Source: Nitrospira lenta (lineage in GTDB: Bacteria; Nitrospirota; Nitrospiria; Nitrospirales; Nitrospiraceae). From it: DNA of 64,000 nucleotides. The translations under genes and the position numbers were made by a program. The number at the start of each line of letters is the position of its first letter. Position 1 is the stretch's first letter. The notes beneath the pieces were generated by a model, which saw only the letters and a program-made list of their open reading frames with translations, had not been told where the DNA came from and did no database searches. This document shows positions 19,454 to 26,697 of this stretch, piece after piece. The stretch lies in NCBI RefSeq assembly GCF_900403705.1, contig NZ_OUNR01000001.1:1044938-1108937 (forward strand). The letters are read 5' to 3'.

Positions 19454-20272
19454 TTATTTCCTGTCCTTGGATTTCTCGTGAAAGTGCTCGACTGCAGTAC
19501 TAATTCCTGACCGCAACGCTCCTCGCTTGCTAGAATTGACGTTAATATCCAAATCTGGAACAAAGTATCGAAGTTCGACTCCAGGAATTGAGGTTTTGAG
19601 TGACTCAAGCAACCGTATCTCCGTGCTTGTGACCCCGCCCAATGACCCACGCTCCTTCTTGTACGGGAGGGGGAAAACCGGGTGAGAACCGAACTGCGCC
19701 CACGCCCACTCGAGAGCCCGATCCACACGCATGAGTTGAATGAGAGTGAGGTCGTGCCCCCAAATGCCTTTTCCATCACTCACCCGCATTAACGTCTGAG
19801 ACGATCCATGAATCGATTCAACAATGTTATAGGGGTTCGTGAGCACTTCCACTTCAATCAACTGTGGGGTCTTTCCGTCTTCTGTAATCATGACTAACGA
19901 TTCACCGAGGGGCGGCCACTCCTGCGCTCCTCCTACCAATCGAGGGGACTTGTGGGGTATTGGGCCAGTGACATTATCATGTTGTTGGAGGATGCCCCAC
20001 TGCGTAGTGACCGTCTGCAGGAGGGCCGCGCGAACCTTCGCGTACTCTGCGGTCACAAGGACTACAATGCTCAATGCCCGGTGCGCATCTTCCCCCGTGC
20101 GTTCCATTACTAGTTTTTCGCCCAGTTCCCTCGGGATAGAACTGGCGCCCGTGAAGGCGTAAGAAGGTTCTGGGAGCCACCAGGGTGGGGGAATATACAT
20201 CGGGAGCGACTCCGCCTCGACATTCATCAGCGCGGCGGCGAGCACGTAGGCGGATAAGAATGTGGCGCTCAT
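19454..20272 (-). CDS. Protein of unknown function, 272 residues
   Basis: I do not recognise a family. ATG 20272 follows GAGGAAG and is preferred to the GTG 11 codons upstream. The N terminus is weakly hydrophobic (MSATFLSAYVLAAALMN) and might be a helix rather than a true signal peptide. A Pro/Trp-rich stretch follows (PMYIPPPWWLPEPSY). The middle contains beta-like segments such as GESLVMITEDG and PQLIEVEVLTNPYN, and the C terminus is basic (HFHEKSKDRK). It lies between an RHS remnant and a transposase remnant, so horizontal acquisition is plausible. It could be an effector or immunity-type protein, but nothing in the sequence proves this. Confidence 0.6.
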   Translation of the reverse strand: MSATFLSAYVLAAALMNVEAESLPMYIPPPWWLPEPSYAFTGASSIPRELGEKLVMERTGEDAHRALSIVVLVTAEYAKVRAALLQTVTTQWGILQQHDNVTGPIPHKSPRLVGGAQEWPPLGESLVMITEDGKTPQLIEVEVLTNPYNIVESIHGSSQTLMRVSDGKGIWGHDLTLIQLMRVDRALEWAWAQFGSHPVFPLPYKKERGSLGGVTSTEIRLLESLKTSIPGVELRYFVPDLDINVNSSKRGALRSGISTAVEHFHEKSKDRK

Positions 20273-20413
20273 TGGCAGGTCTTCCTCCCATTCATCTGTT
20301 TCCACTGTCGAATGAGTTGGCGGTCGGCATCAACTGCCGCATTCATCAGAAATACGTGAGAGAGTGGGGTCGTTGCTTGATTTTGCACTTCCCTCCTCCT
20401 ACGCTTCAGCTTC

Positions 20414-20545
20414 ATGGTCCGCCAACTGCGATTGGAATATCCCGGCGCCCTCTACCACCTGACCTGCCGTGACAACGAGCACCAGCCCGTCATTTCACGA
20501 TGACACCGACAGACAGCACTTCCTACGGGGAAAAACCCCGGGGTC
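20414..20545 (+). pseudogene. Decayed RAYT (REP-associated tyrosine) transposase, 5' end only
   Basis: From ATG 20414 the frame reads VRQLRLEYPGALYHLTCRDN, the conserved start of Y1/IS200-like RAYT transposases. After about 27 codons it hits a stop. In a shifted frame the expected continuation DDTDRQHFL appears at about 20499-20525, so a frameshift is evident. The HUH and tyrosine motifs are gone. Near-identical short motifs flank it: CTTGATTTTGCAC at 20373-20385 and CTTGAGTTTGCAT at 20551-20563. These may be relics of the element's ends. Confidence 0.72.
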
Positions 20546-20565
20546 AGCTCTTGAGTTTGCATCGT

Positions 20566-20762
20566 CCTCAATGCACCGGATACGCACAGCGCATTCGGGC
20601 AAAAACCGGCCACTTTCATCCGGCTATTGATAGGTAGGCTTACAGATTTGGATTGCTTGCGTCAAACTCCGGCGGGTCTTCGGCAAGAAGCCGACTATCG
20701 CTTCCTCTGAACTGCCTGCTGACACAGATCAACCAAGTGAGCGAATCGTGACGGATCTCGCC
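20566..20762. other. Non-coding stretch before tRNA-Ser
   Basis: I see no gene, hairpin terminator or repeat here beyond the tail of the RAYT remnant. A minus-strand frame running across this stretch and the tRNA is an artefact. Confidence 0.5.
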
Positions 20763-20792
20763 TTGCCGCGTACCGGACCGCAGTGCTACAAT
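20763..20792 (+). promoter_or_regulatory. Promoter of tRNA-Ser
   Basis: TTGCCG (20763-20768), an 18-bp spacer and TACAAT (20787-20792) end 20 bases before the mature tRNA 5' end. Confidence 0.5.
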
Positions 20793-20812
20793 CCCGCCTC
20801 TCGTATGGGCGC

Positions 20813-20902
<90 letters not shown>

Positions 20903-20963
20903 TACTACGACCTTGCTCGACCTGACCCTTTGCTGACTTGCTCGGTCGGAAGCACGATCGTAC

Positions 20964-21085
20964 CAGGCTGCTCAAAATGGTCTCCGGCAAGGCCGCAAGG
21001 AGTTCAGGCCCCGAGGCGTACTGATTAGTACGTTGAGGGGGCTGCGCGACTGAGAACGACGCCGGAGAACATTTTCAGCAGCCTG
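20964..21085. repeat. 122-bp palindromic repeat, copy A
   Basis: The ends form an inverted repeat: CAGGCTGCTCAAAATG and, reversed, CAGGCTGCTGAAAATG (15 of 16). The interior shares GGCAAGGCCGCA, GAGGCGTAC, TACGTTGAG and GAGAACG blocks with copy B (33692-33813), which has the same length. It lies between tRNA-Ser and SRP RNA and could fold into a long hairpin. It resembles a MITE or REP-like element. Confidence 0.75.
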
Positions 21086-21089
21086 AATA

Positions 21090-21190
21090 GGGGCCGGGCC
21101 CTGTGCAACAAGACCCTGTGAACCCCGCCAGGTCCGGAAGGAAGCAACGGTAAGCGGTCAGTTTTGTGTGCCGCAGGATCACCTGGCCCC
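21090..21190 (+). ncRNA. ffs: Signal recognition particle RNA (4.5S, bacterial small type)
   Basis: The roughly 100-nt RNA closes on itself with GGGGCC (21090) and GGCCCC (ending 21190). It contains the invariant SRP domain IV hairpin: CAGGTCCGGAAGGAAGC around the GGAA tetraloop, with AGCAACGGTAAGC supplying the asymmetric internal loop that binds Ffh. Its position just upstream of dnaX is a common arrangement. The repeat at 20964-21085 ends 4 bp before it, leaving no obvious dedicated promoter. Exact ends are approximate. Confidence 0.93.
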
Positions 21191-21217
21191 GCTTCGTTTG
21201 CACATGAGCCGCTCGTA

Positions 21218-23095
21218 ATGGATTATCAAGTCTCCGCCCGCAAATACCGGCCCGGTACGTTCGATGATGTCGTGGGCCAATCGCACGTCGTTCAGACGCT
21301 GATGAATGCAGTCGACACCAAACGCATCGCGCACGCCTATCTCTTTTCCGGCACCCGTGGAGTCGGCAAAACGACGGTCGCCCGCATTCTGGCGAAAGCG
21401 CTGAACTGCGAGCAGGGTCCGACCGGCCATCCCTGCAACACCTGCGTCAACTGCGTCGAGATTACCCAAGGCACTTCCGTCGATGTGATGGAAATCGACG
21501 GCGCGTCCAATACTAGTGTCGACGATGTGCGGGAGATCCGCGAGAATGTGAAGTTCTCGCCCTTTCGCGGGCACTATCGCGTCTACATCATCGACGAAGT
21601 TCATATGTTGTCGAACTCGGCTTTCAACGCGCTCTTAAAGACGCTGGAGGAGCCGCCGTCTCATGTCGTGTTCATCTTCGCGACGACCGAAATTCACAAG
21701 ATTCCGGCCACGATTATGTCGCGCTGCCAGCATTACAATTTCCGGCGGATTGCGCGCCAGGAAATTATCGACCGCCTCCGCCACGTCGCCTCACAAGACG
21801 GCATGACCATTGAAGACCGCAGCTTCACGGCGCTCGCGCGGGCGAGCGAAGGCAGTATGCGCGACGGGCTGAGCCTGCTCGATCAGGCCGTTGCGTTCGG
21901 CGGAAAAACGATTGCCCATGCCGACCTGGAAGTGCTGCTCGGCGCCGTGCCGCAGGAACTCGTACAGGGCATGAGCGCCGCCATCCTCGCGCAAAACAGC
22001 CAGGCCGCATTGGCGGTGCTCGCCAATCTGTTGGATCAGGGCCATGACCTGAAAGCGTTTTGTTCCGATGTGGTGGAACTGCTCCGCAATCTCCTGGTCG
22101 CCTCGGTCGTCCCTGCCGGCCCAGAGTTACGCGGCTTGATCGAAGCCACGGAAGAAGATATTCAGCAATTGGCCGTTGAAGCCAAGAAGCTGACGCCGGA
22201 ACAACTTCAAGAACTTCTGACGATCTTTTCACAAGCAGAAGATTCCTTGCGCTACAGCGCCCATCCACGCTTCGTGTTGGAAGCGGCGGCGGTGCGTGCC
22301 ACCAGGCTCGTCCGGCAACAAGAGAAACGCGCGGAAGCTCCATCCCCGACGGCGACATCGCCGGTGGCGCAGAAGCCAAGCCCCGCATCGCCGGCCATCC
22401 CACCAACGGCGAAACCGACATCCGGCACGACTGTCGCCACGCCTCGCCCAGCGCCTCCGGTTGGGACAGCGCCACAGCCCCCGCGAACCGGCACCTCACC
22501 CGTCACCGCGCGCCCGGCAACACCGGTTGTATCGAAGCCGGTTGCGCCACCTCAATCGGTGCAGGCCTCAACGCCTCAGGACTCCAAGCCGGATAAGGCT
22601 TCGCTTCCTCCGACTGCACCGAGTGAGACGCCAACAACAGCGGTCGATTCATCCGTTTCTGCCAAAGCATCGGAATTGTCTCCGCTCAATTGGGAACTGG
22701 TCCAGGAAGAGGTTGCAACCTCGTTTCCAAATTTTGCGGCGTATTTGGAAGCCGGCCGATTTGTCTCCTTGGAAGGAGGGCAGATTACCATCGGCTTTGC
22801 CAAACAGGCATCCCTCGCCCGTTCCAGGATGGAAAAGGAAGACAATCTCCAGGCGTTGGCTACGCTCTGCGAGCGACAGATCGGACAGCCCGTTCGCATC
22901 CGTGTGATCGAACTGTCCGCATCGGATCCGCCGGGACTCACGATGGCTCAGGTGCGGGCGGCTAAAGAGCAAGAACAGCGCATGGTATTGTTTGAGCAAG
23001 CGCGAGCGACTCCGGTCGCAAAACAGGCCCTGGACATTTTCGGTGCGGATCTCGCGGCAGTACGCACCGTGGCACAGAAGGAGACCGGCGAATGA
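21218..23095 (+). CDS. dnaX: DNA polymerase III tau/gamma subunit
   Basis: The clamp-loader ATPase has P-loop GTRGVGKTT, the zinc-binding cysteines in CEQGPTGHPCNTCVNC, a Walker B IIDEVHML and sensor-1 IFATTE. A Pro/Ala/Thr-rich linker (residues about 375-500) leads to a C-terminal domain, as expected for the tau form. The ATG at 21218 starts the conserved YQVSARKYRPGTFDDVVGQ. The length is 625 residues. Whether a shorter gamma form is made by frameshifting cannot be judged here. Its stop overlaps the ebfC start (ATGA). Confidence 0.96.
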   Translation: MDYQVSARKYRPGTFDDVVGQSHVVQTLMNAVDTKRIAHAYLFSGTRGVGKTTVARILAKALNCEQGPTGHPCNTCVNCVEITQGTSVDVMEIDGASNTSVDDVREIRENVKFSPFRGHYRVYIIDEVHMLSNSAFNALLKTLEEPPSHVVFIFATTEIHKIPATIMSRCQHYNFRRIARQEIIDRLRHVASQDGMTIEDRSFTALARASEGSMRDGLSLLDQAVAFGGKTIAHADLEVLLGAVPQELVQGMSAAILAQNSQAALAVLANLLDQGHDLKAFCSDVVELLRNLLVASVVPAGPELRGLIEATEEDIQQLAVEAKKLTPEQLQELLTIFSQAEDSLRYSAHPRFVLEAAAVRATRLVRQQEKRAEAPSPTATSPVAQKPSPASPAIPPTAKPTSGTTVATPRPAPPVGTAPQPPRTGTSPVTARPATPVVSKPVAPPQSVQASTPQDSKPDKASLPPTAPSETPTTAVDSSVSAKASELSPLNWELVQEEVATSFPNFAAYLEAGRFVSLEGGQITIGFAKQASLARSRMEKEDNLQALATLCERQIGQPVRIRVIELSASDPPGLTMAQVRAAKEQEQRMVLFEQARATPVAKQALDIFGADLAAVRTVAQKETGE

Positions 23096-23415
23096 AAAAT
23101 CCCTTTGGCGATATGTCGAACATTTTGAAGCAAGCAAAAGCGATGCAGGATCAGATGGCCAAGATCCAGGAGCAGGCCGCGACCAAGATCGCCACCGGCA
23201 CGGCCGGCGGCGGCAGCGTCACCGTGACGGCCAATGGCGCCATGCAAATTATGAGTGTCGTCATCGATCCAGAAGTCGGGAAAAGCGGCGACGTGGAGAT
23301 CCTCCAGGACCTCGTGCTGGCCGCGTCTAACGACGCGCTCCGGAAGGCGAAGGACTTGATGGAGCAGGATATGAAGGCCCTGACGGGCGGGATGAAAATG
23401 CCGGGGCTGTTTTAA
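23092..23415 (+). CDS. ebfC: YbaB/EbfC nucleoid-associated protein
   Basis: The 107-residue protein has the family layout: a Met/Gln-rich helix (ILKQAKAMQDQMAKIQEQ), a small beta sheet (VTVTANGAMQIMSVVIDPEV) and a helix ending in LMEQDMKALTGG. The family binds DNA as a dimer and shapes the nucleoid. The dnaX-ebfC-recR order is widely conserved, suggesting a recombination and repair link. Confidence 0.95.
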   Translation: MKNPFGDMSNILKQAKAMQDQMAKIQEQAATKIATGTAGGGSVTVTANGAMQIMSVVIDPEVGKSGDVEILQDLVLAASNDALRKAKDLMEQDMKALTGGMKMPGLF

Positions 23416-23466
23416 CGCGCCGGATTACATTCGAGATCGTCTCAACGGAATATCACCGATTCAACT

Positions 23467-24069
23467 ATGTCCATCGATCAACGTGGGTTACTCGCCCGGC
23501 TTGTGAAAGAACTGGTTCGCCTTCCCGGCGTCGGACAGAAGAGCGCGCAGCGGCTGGCCTTTCACTTGCTCAAGGCCGAACGTGAAGACGCGCTCAGATT
23601 GGCCGATGCCATCCGCGCGGTCAAGGATGGGCTAGCCTTTTGCCGGCAATGCCGCAATATTGCCGAAGGCGATTTGTGCGAATTCTGCCTCGATCCCAAA
23701 CGGGACCGGACCAAAATCCTCGTCGTGGAAGAACCCAGTACGACCTACGCGATTGAACGAGCCGCCGGCTATCGCGGCCTCTACCATGTGCTGCTGGGCA
23801 CACTCTCTCCGCTCGACGGCATCGGCCCGGGAGATATTCGGGCAGAGGAACTGGTCGAACGGGTGAAATGCGGCGGCGTGGACGAGGTCATTCTCGCCAC
23901 CAGTCCGACGATTGAAGGGGAAGCGACCGCGATCTATCTCACCCGATTGCTCAAGCCGTTTGTCACCCGTGTGTCCCGTATCGCCTACGGAATCCCAGTC
24001 GGCATGGATATCGAGTATGCCGACGAAGTCACGCTGCTGAAATCGATTGAAGGCCGCCGAGACTTGTAA
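23467..24069 (+). CDS. recR: Recombination protein RecR
   Basis: The 200-residue protein has the helix-hairpin-helix segment VRLPGVGQKSAQRLAFHLL, a C4 zinc finger (CRQCRNIAEGDLCEFC) and a Toprim domain (ILVVEEPSTTYAIERA). It works with RecF/RecO in gap repair. It is the last gene of the dnaX operon. Confidence 0.97.
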   Translation: MSIDQRGLLARLVKELVRLPGVGQKSAQRLAFHLLKAEREDALRLADAIRAVKDGLAFCRQCRNIAEGDLCEFCLDPKRDRTKILVVEEPSTTYAIERAAGYRGLYHVLLGTLSPLDGIGPGDIRAEELVERVKCGGVDEVILATSPTIEGEATAIYLTRLLKPFVTRVSRIAYGIPVGMDIEYADEVTLLKSIEGRRDL

Positions 24070-24098
24070 GCACCGCATCCCTCGGCATCATTCTCCCG

Positions 24099-24128
24099 TT
24101 GACCCATTCTTTGGACGACTGCTATAGT
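24099..24128 (+). promoter_or_regulatory. Promoter of the DksA-like gene
   Basis: TTGACC (24099-24104), an 18-bp spacer and TATAGT (24123-24128) lie 34 bp before the ATG at 24163. Confidence 0.6.
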
Positions 24129-24162
24129 CCCCGCTCGTTCGGGATGATCGGAGCCCACATCC

Positions 24163-24648
24163 ATGAAGGCACGTACTCCCCTGAAAAAAGCAGCCGCGTC
24201 GCGTACCACTTCTTCGCGCACGAAGACCGCCGCCCGCACCGTATCCGCCAAAGCCAAGAAACCGGCTGCTCCCAAGAAATCGGCCGCATCAAAAGTTCGT
24301 TCGAAGTATCCTGACATTCAGCGAGCTCTGGAACGGCAGCGCGCCGACCTGCTTGAAGAGGTCGGGGACGTGCTGACACAGCACAAGACCCCTGAAGCAT
24401 TACCGGATGTAAGCGATCAGGCGTCGGCAGAAGAAGATCAGCGCTTTTCCATGCGAATCATGGAACGTGAGCAGAAGCTGCTCAAGAAGGTCAATGAAGC
24501 CTTGGATCGGATGAAGAATCAGACCTACGGCATTTGCGAGCAATGCGGCGAAGACATTCCCTACAAGCGGCTCAAAGCCCGCCCCGTCACAACGTTCTGT
24601 ATCGAATGCAAAACACTTCAGGAACAGAAGGAACGGGCCCGCCGGTAA
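24163..24648 (+). CDS. DksA/TraR C4-type zinc-finger protein
   Basis: A Lys/Ala/Ser-rich basic tail (residues 1-45) precedes the coiled-coil segment (LERQRADLLEEVGDVL; MEREQKLLKKVNEALDRM) and the C-terminal zinc finger CEQCGEDIPYKRL...TFCIECK. DksA-like proteins enter the RNA polymerase secondary channel and tune the stringent response. The coiled-coil tip DxxDxA of true DksA is replaced by SDQASAEED here, so I call it a family member only. The histone-like basic N-terminal extension is unusual. Confidence 0.88.
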   Translation: MKARTPLKKAAASRTTSSRTKTAARTVSAKAKKPAAPKKSAASKVRSKYPDIQRALERQRADLLEEVGDVLTQHKTPEALPDVSDQASAEEDQRFSMRIMEREQKLLKKVNEALDRMKNQTYGICEQCGEDIPYKRLKARPVTTFCIECKTLQEQKERARR

Positions 24649-24681
24649 TCCAGCTCCCTCGTCTCTCCTTCGCACACGCCT

Positions 24682-25839
24682 TCACGGTTTTTTTAGAACC
24701 TTCAATCGCTCCTTGACCCGGGCAATTCTCCCCTCTTCTTCGGGAATTCCTTCGACAAGCGCCAGGAAGGTTTCATATTCGGCGAGGGCCCGTTTCGGGT
24801 TCGTCGGCTCGTAGGCCTCTGCGAGATTGTACCGAGCCATGGCATAGTTCGGCCGCAGGATCACGGCCTTCTCAAAGAGACTCATGGCCGCAGCCTTCTC
24901 TCCGAGTTTATTGTGGACGGTCCCCAGATTATTCATCACTTCCGGAACATTCGGCCGGATGGCCAGCGACTGCAGCATTTCAGCCTTCGCCTTTGCAAAC
25001 TGTCCTTTCGCATCCAGCGAGACGCCCAACCGATGATGCGCTTCTGCCATCCACACTTTGTTGGCAAAGCCGCTCGTGATCGACTTCTGATAGGCATCGG
25101 CCGCGATGTCGTAATCCTTATCCTTGCAATAGGCCAATTGGGCCGTCTGTCCACGGGCGAACTGTTGCAACGATGCAAAGGGTTCTTTGTCTTCGCTCCC
25201 CTGGCTTTCAATCTTCATTCCCGACTTGCCACCGACCGGCTGCCGGAGCCGATCGAGAAATTCCCGCCGGTAGGGGGAAAACAACCGAACATAGGGATCA
25301 ATCGTGAAAGACGCCGCGAGGAGCGTCATATGCTCCCGGCTTCCGGTCACCAGATACTCAACCGTCGTTTTCTCATCGCCGGTATCGAAGATGGCGCTGG
25401 AGTCCATGTTGGCCTTCGTCGCTAACTGCGAGACGTTCAAATAAAATTCCAATTGCGGCTTCAACACGAGCAATGTTTGCCTCAAGACCGGATAGGGTTC
25501 AAGATCCAACCCGCTCGGAAACATGAAGATCGCTCCCACGAGCATTCCATCCTCATCGAAAAAATAGGATTCGTCGGCATGCGAGGGACTGTGCGCCGCG
25601 GGATACAGTAATTCCTGGCCGCTTCCCCAGGGGCTCGCCGTGAACGTTTTGGGCGGAACTTTCTTCAGCACCTCGGGTTTGCGATCGCACAGCGCTGCCG
25701 TCGTCTTGAGCAGGACCAGATCGCTCTCGGACGGAGGAAGGTTGGGTCGAATCGGAGGCGGCGGACCGCTGCATCCGGCTATTAGGCTGAATAGGATACT
25801 GCTTATTGCGAGCGTGCCGAATCGGCAGGACAATGACAT
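24682..25839 (-). CDS. TPR-containing lipoprotein
   Basis: The ATG at 25839 follows GGAG and begins a lipoprotein signal peptide with lipobox LIAGC. The N-terminal half (to about residue 200) has no family I know. The C-terminal half has at least four TPR units (WMAEAHHRLGVSLDAKG, AKAEMLQSLAIRPN, MNNLGTVHNKLGEKAAAM, ARYNLAEAYEPTNPKRAL). It is likely an outer-membrane-anchored periplasmic adaptor. Its 385 residues end with a basic KERLKVLKKP tail. Confidence 0.82.
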   Translation of the reverse strand: MSLSCRFGTLAISSILFSLIAGCSGPPPPIRPNLPPSESDLVLLKTTAALCDRKPEVLKKVPPKTFTASPWGSGQELLYPAAHSPSHADESYFFDEDGMLVGAIFMFPSGLDLEPYPVLRQTLLVLKPQLEFYLNVSQLATKANMDSSAIFDTGDEKTTVEYLVTGSREHMTLLAASFTIDPYVRLFSPYRREFLDRLRQPVGGKSGMKIESQGSEDKEPFASLQQFARGQTAQLAYCKDKDYDIAADAYQKSITSGFANKVWMAEAHHRLGVSLDAKGQFAKAKAEMLQSLAIRPNVPEVMNNLGTVHNKLGEKAAAMSLFEKAVILRPNYAMARYNLAEAYEPTNPKRALAEYETFLALVEGIPEEEGRIARVKERLKVLKKP

Positions 25840-25918
25840 ACGGTCTCCGGTCAAGCATCCAGAGTCAGCGGACGATAAAACTTACACGAATTCAGGCGGC
25901 TTTGCGAACGGGCAAGAA

Positions 25919-25951
25919 AAAGCCCGCTCCCCGGATAAGGGAGCGGGCTTT
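25919..25951 (-). terminator. Intrinsic terminator of the small lipoprotein gene
   Basis: A perfect 13-bp GC-rich stem (AAAGCCCGCTCCC, 25919-25931; GGGAGCGGGCTTT, 25939-25951) with a 7-nt loop lies 24 bp past the stop. On the minus strand the stem runs into a TTTTTC tract. Confidence 0.85.
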
Positions 25952-25974
25952 CATGATGAGCTGCGAGCGCCGTC

Positions 25975-26313
25975 TTACCGGCGCTGACTATCCTGCATGT
26001 TGTCTTCCGCAGTGTAGCCAAACAGATAGGGGAAGGCGCTTGCCAAGGCATAGATCGGCCGATTCACTGCATAATCCAGCGCGTGTCCGAGCGGGTGGAA
26101 TAAGACACCCAACCAGCGAATCGGATTGTCGTTAATCGGACTGCCTGCCGTAGGATCTGAATAAACCAAGGCCGTACTATCCAGCACGTTATAAATACTT
26201 GTCGGAGGGTTGTACTCTTTTTCTGCTGCCGTGCCTGCCTGATTCGTCGTCGTGCACCCTGTTGCAAGCACCGCCATCAGCACCGCACCCATTGCCCATG
26301 ATGTTGGTCGCAT
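25975..26313 (-). CDS. Small lipoprotein, unknown function
   Basis: The ATG at 26313 follows GTGAGG and starts a lipoprotein signal (MRPTSWAMGAVLMAVLATGC). The 112-residue product has the phrase WLGVLFHPLGHALDYAVNRPIY, which suggests a membrane-associated helix with a conserved-looking HPLGHALDY core. I recognise no named family. A terminator follows, so it is a single-gene unit. Confidence 0.75.
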   Translation of the reverse strand: MRPTSWAMGAVLMAVLATGCTTTNQAGTAAEKEYNPPTSIYNVLDSTALVYSDPTAGSPINDNPIRWLGVLFHPLGHALDYAVNRPIYALASAFPYLFGYTAEDNMQDSQRR

Positions 26314-26469
26314 ACGTAACCTCACTTTGTTCGATCCCATCGACAGTGGCCCAGCGATCCCTGAAATACAGTGTGAAGTGTAGCCGACATCCCTGATTCT
26401 GTCTAGAAACGAGGTAATTATCGAACGGATTTGGCCGAGCGCCGCGTGGGATTCGAAGCAGGAACCGCA

Positions 26470-26544
26470 TGGTGGGCGATACAGGGATCGAACCTGTGGC
26501 CTCTTCCGTGTGAAGGAAGCGCTCTACCACTGAGCCAATCGCCC
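26470..26544 (-). tRNA. tRNA-Val (anticodon CAC)
   Basis: The 75-nt minus-strand RNA starts GGGCGATTGGCTCAGTGGTA and ends ATCGCCC-A-CCA with encoded CCA. The loop TTCACAC inside stem CTTCC/GGAAG gives anticodon CAC, reading GUG. The T-arm GGTTCGATCCC is intact. Confidence 0.97.
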
Positions 26545-26554
26545 ATGCGGGCCA

Positions 26555-26584
26555 AGTTTAGCACGGAGCAATTCACGGGTTCAA
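26555..26584 (-). promoter_or_regulatory. Promoter of tRNA-Val
   Basis: On the minus strand TTGAAC (26584-26579), an 18-bp spacer and TAAACT (26560-26555) end 10 nt before the tRNA. Confidence 0.6.
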
Positions 26585-26634
26585 TTGCAAGAATCGAATG
26601 ATGCGAACCGATCGCCTATGCCGTCGGCTACGCC

Positions 26635-26664
26635 TTGACTTACCCGAAACTCGGTTTCTAGAAT
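26635..26664 (+). promoter_or_regulatory. Promoter of trmFO-xerC
   Basis: TTGACT (26635-26640), an 18-bp spacer and TAGAAT (26659-26664) lie 33 bp before the trmFO start. Confidence 0.55.
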
Positions 26665-26697
26665 GCGTCCTTCCCATTTTTCCTGAGAGGAGCGTGT

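Noticed and set aside
21090..21190. SRP RNA region read as the N-terminal part of dnaX (frame open from 21164)
   Set aside because: The frame overlaps the SRP RNA 3' strand; DnaX homology begins at the ATG at 21218.
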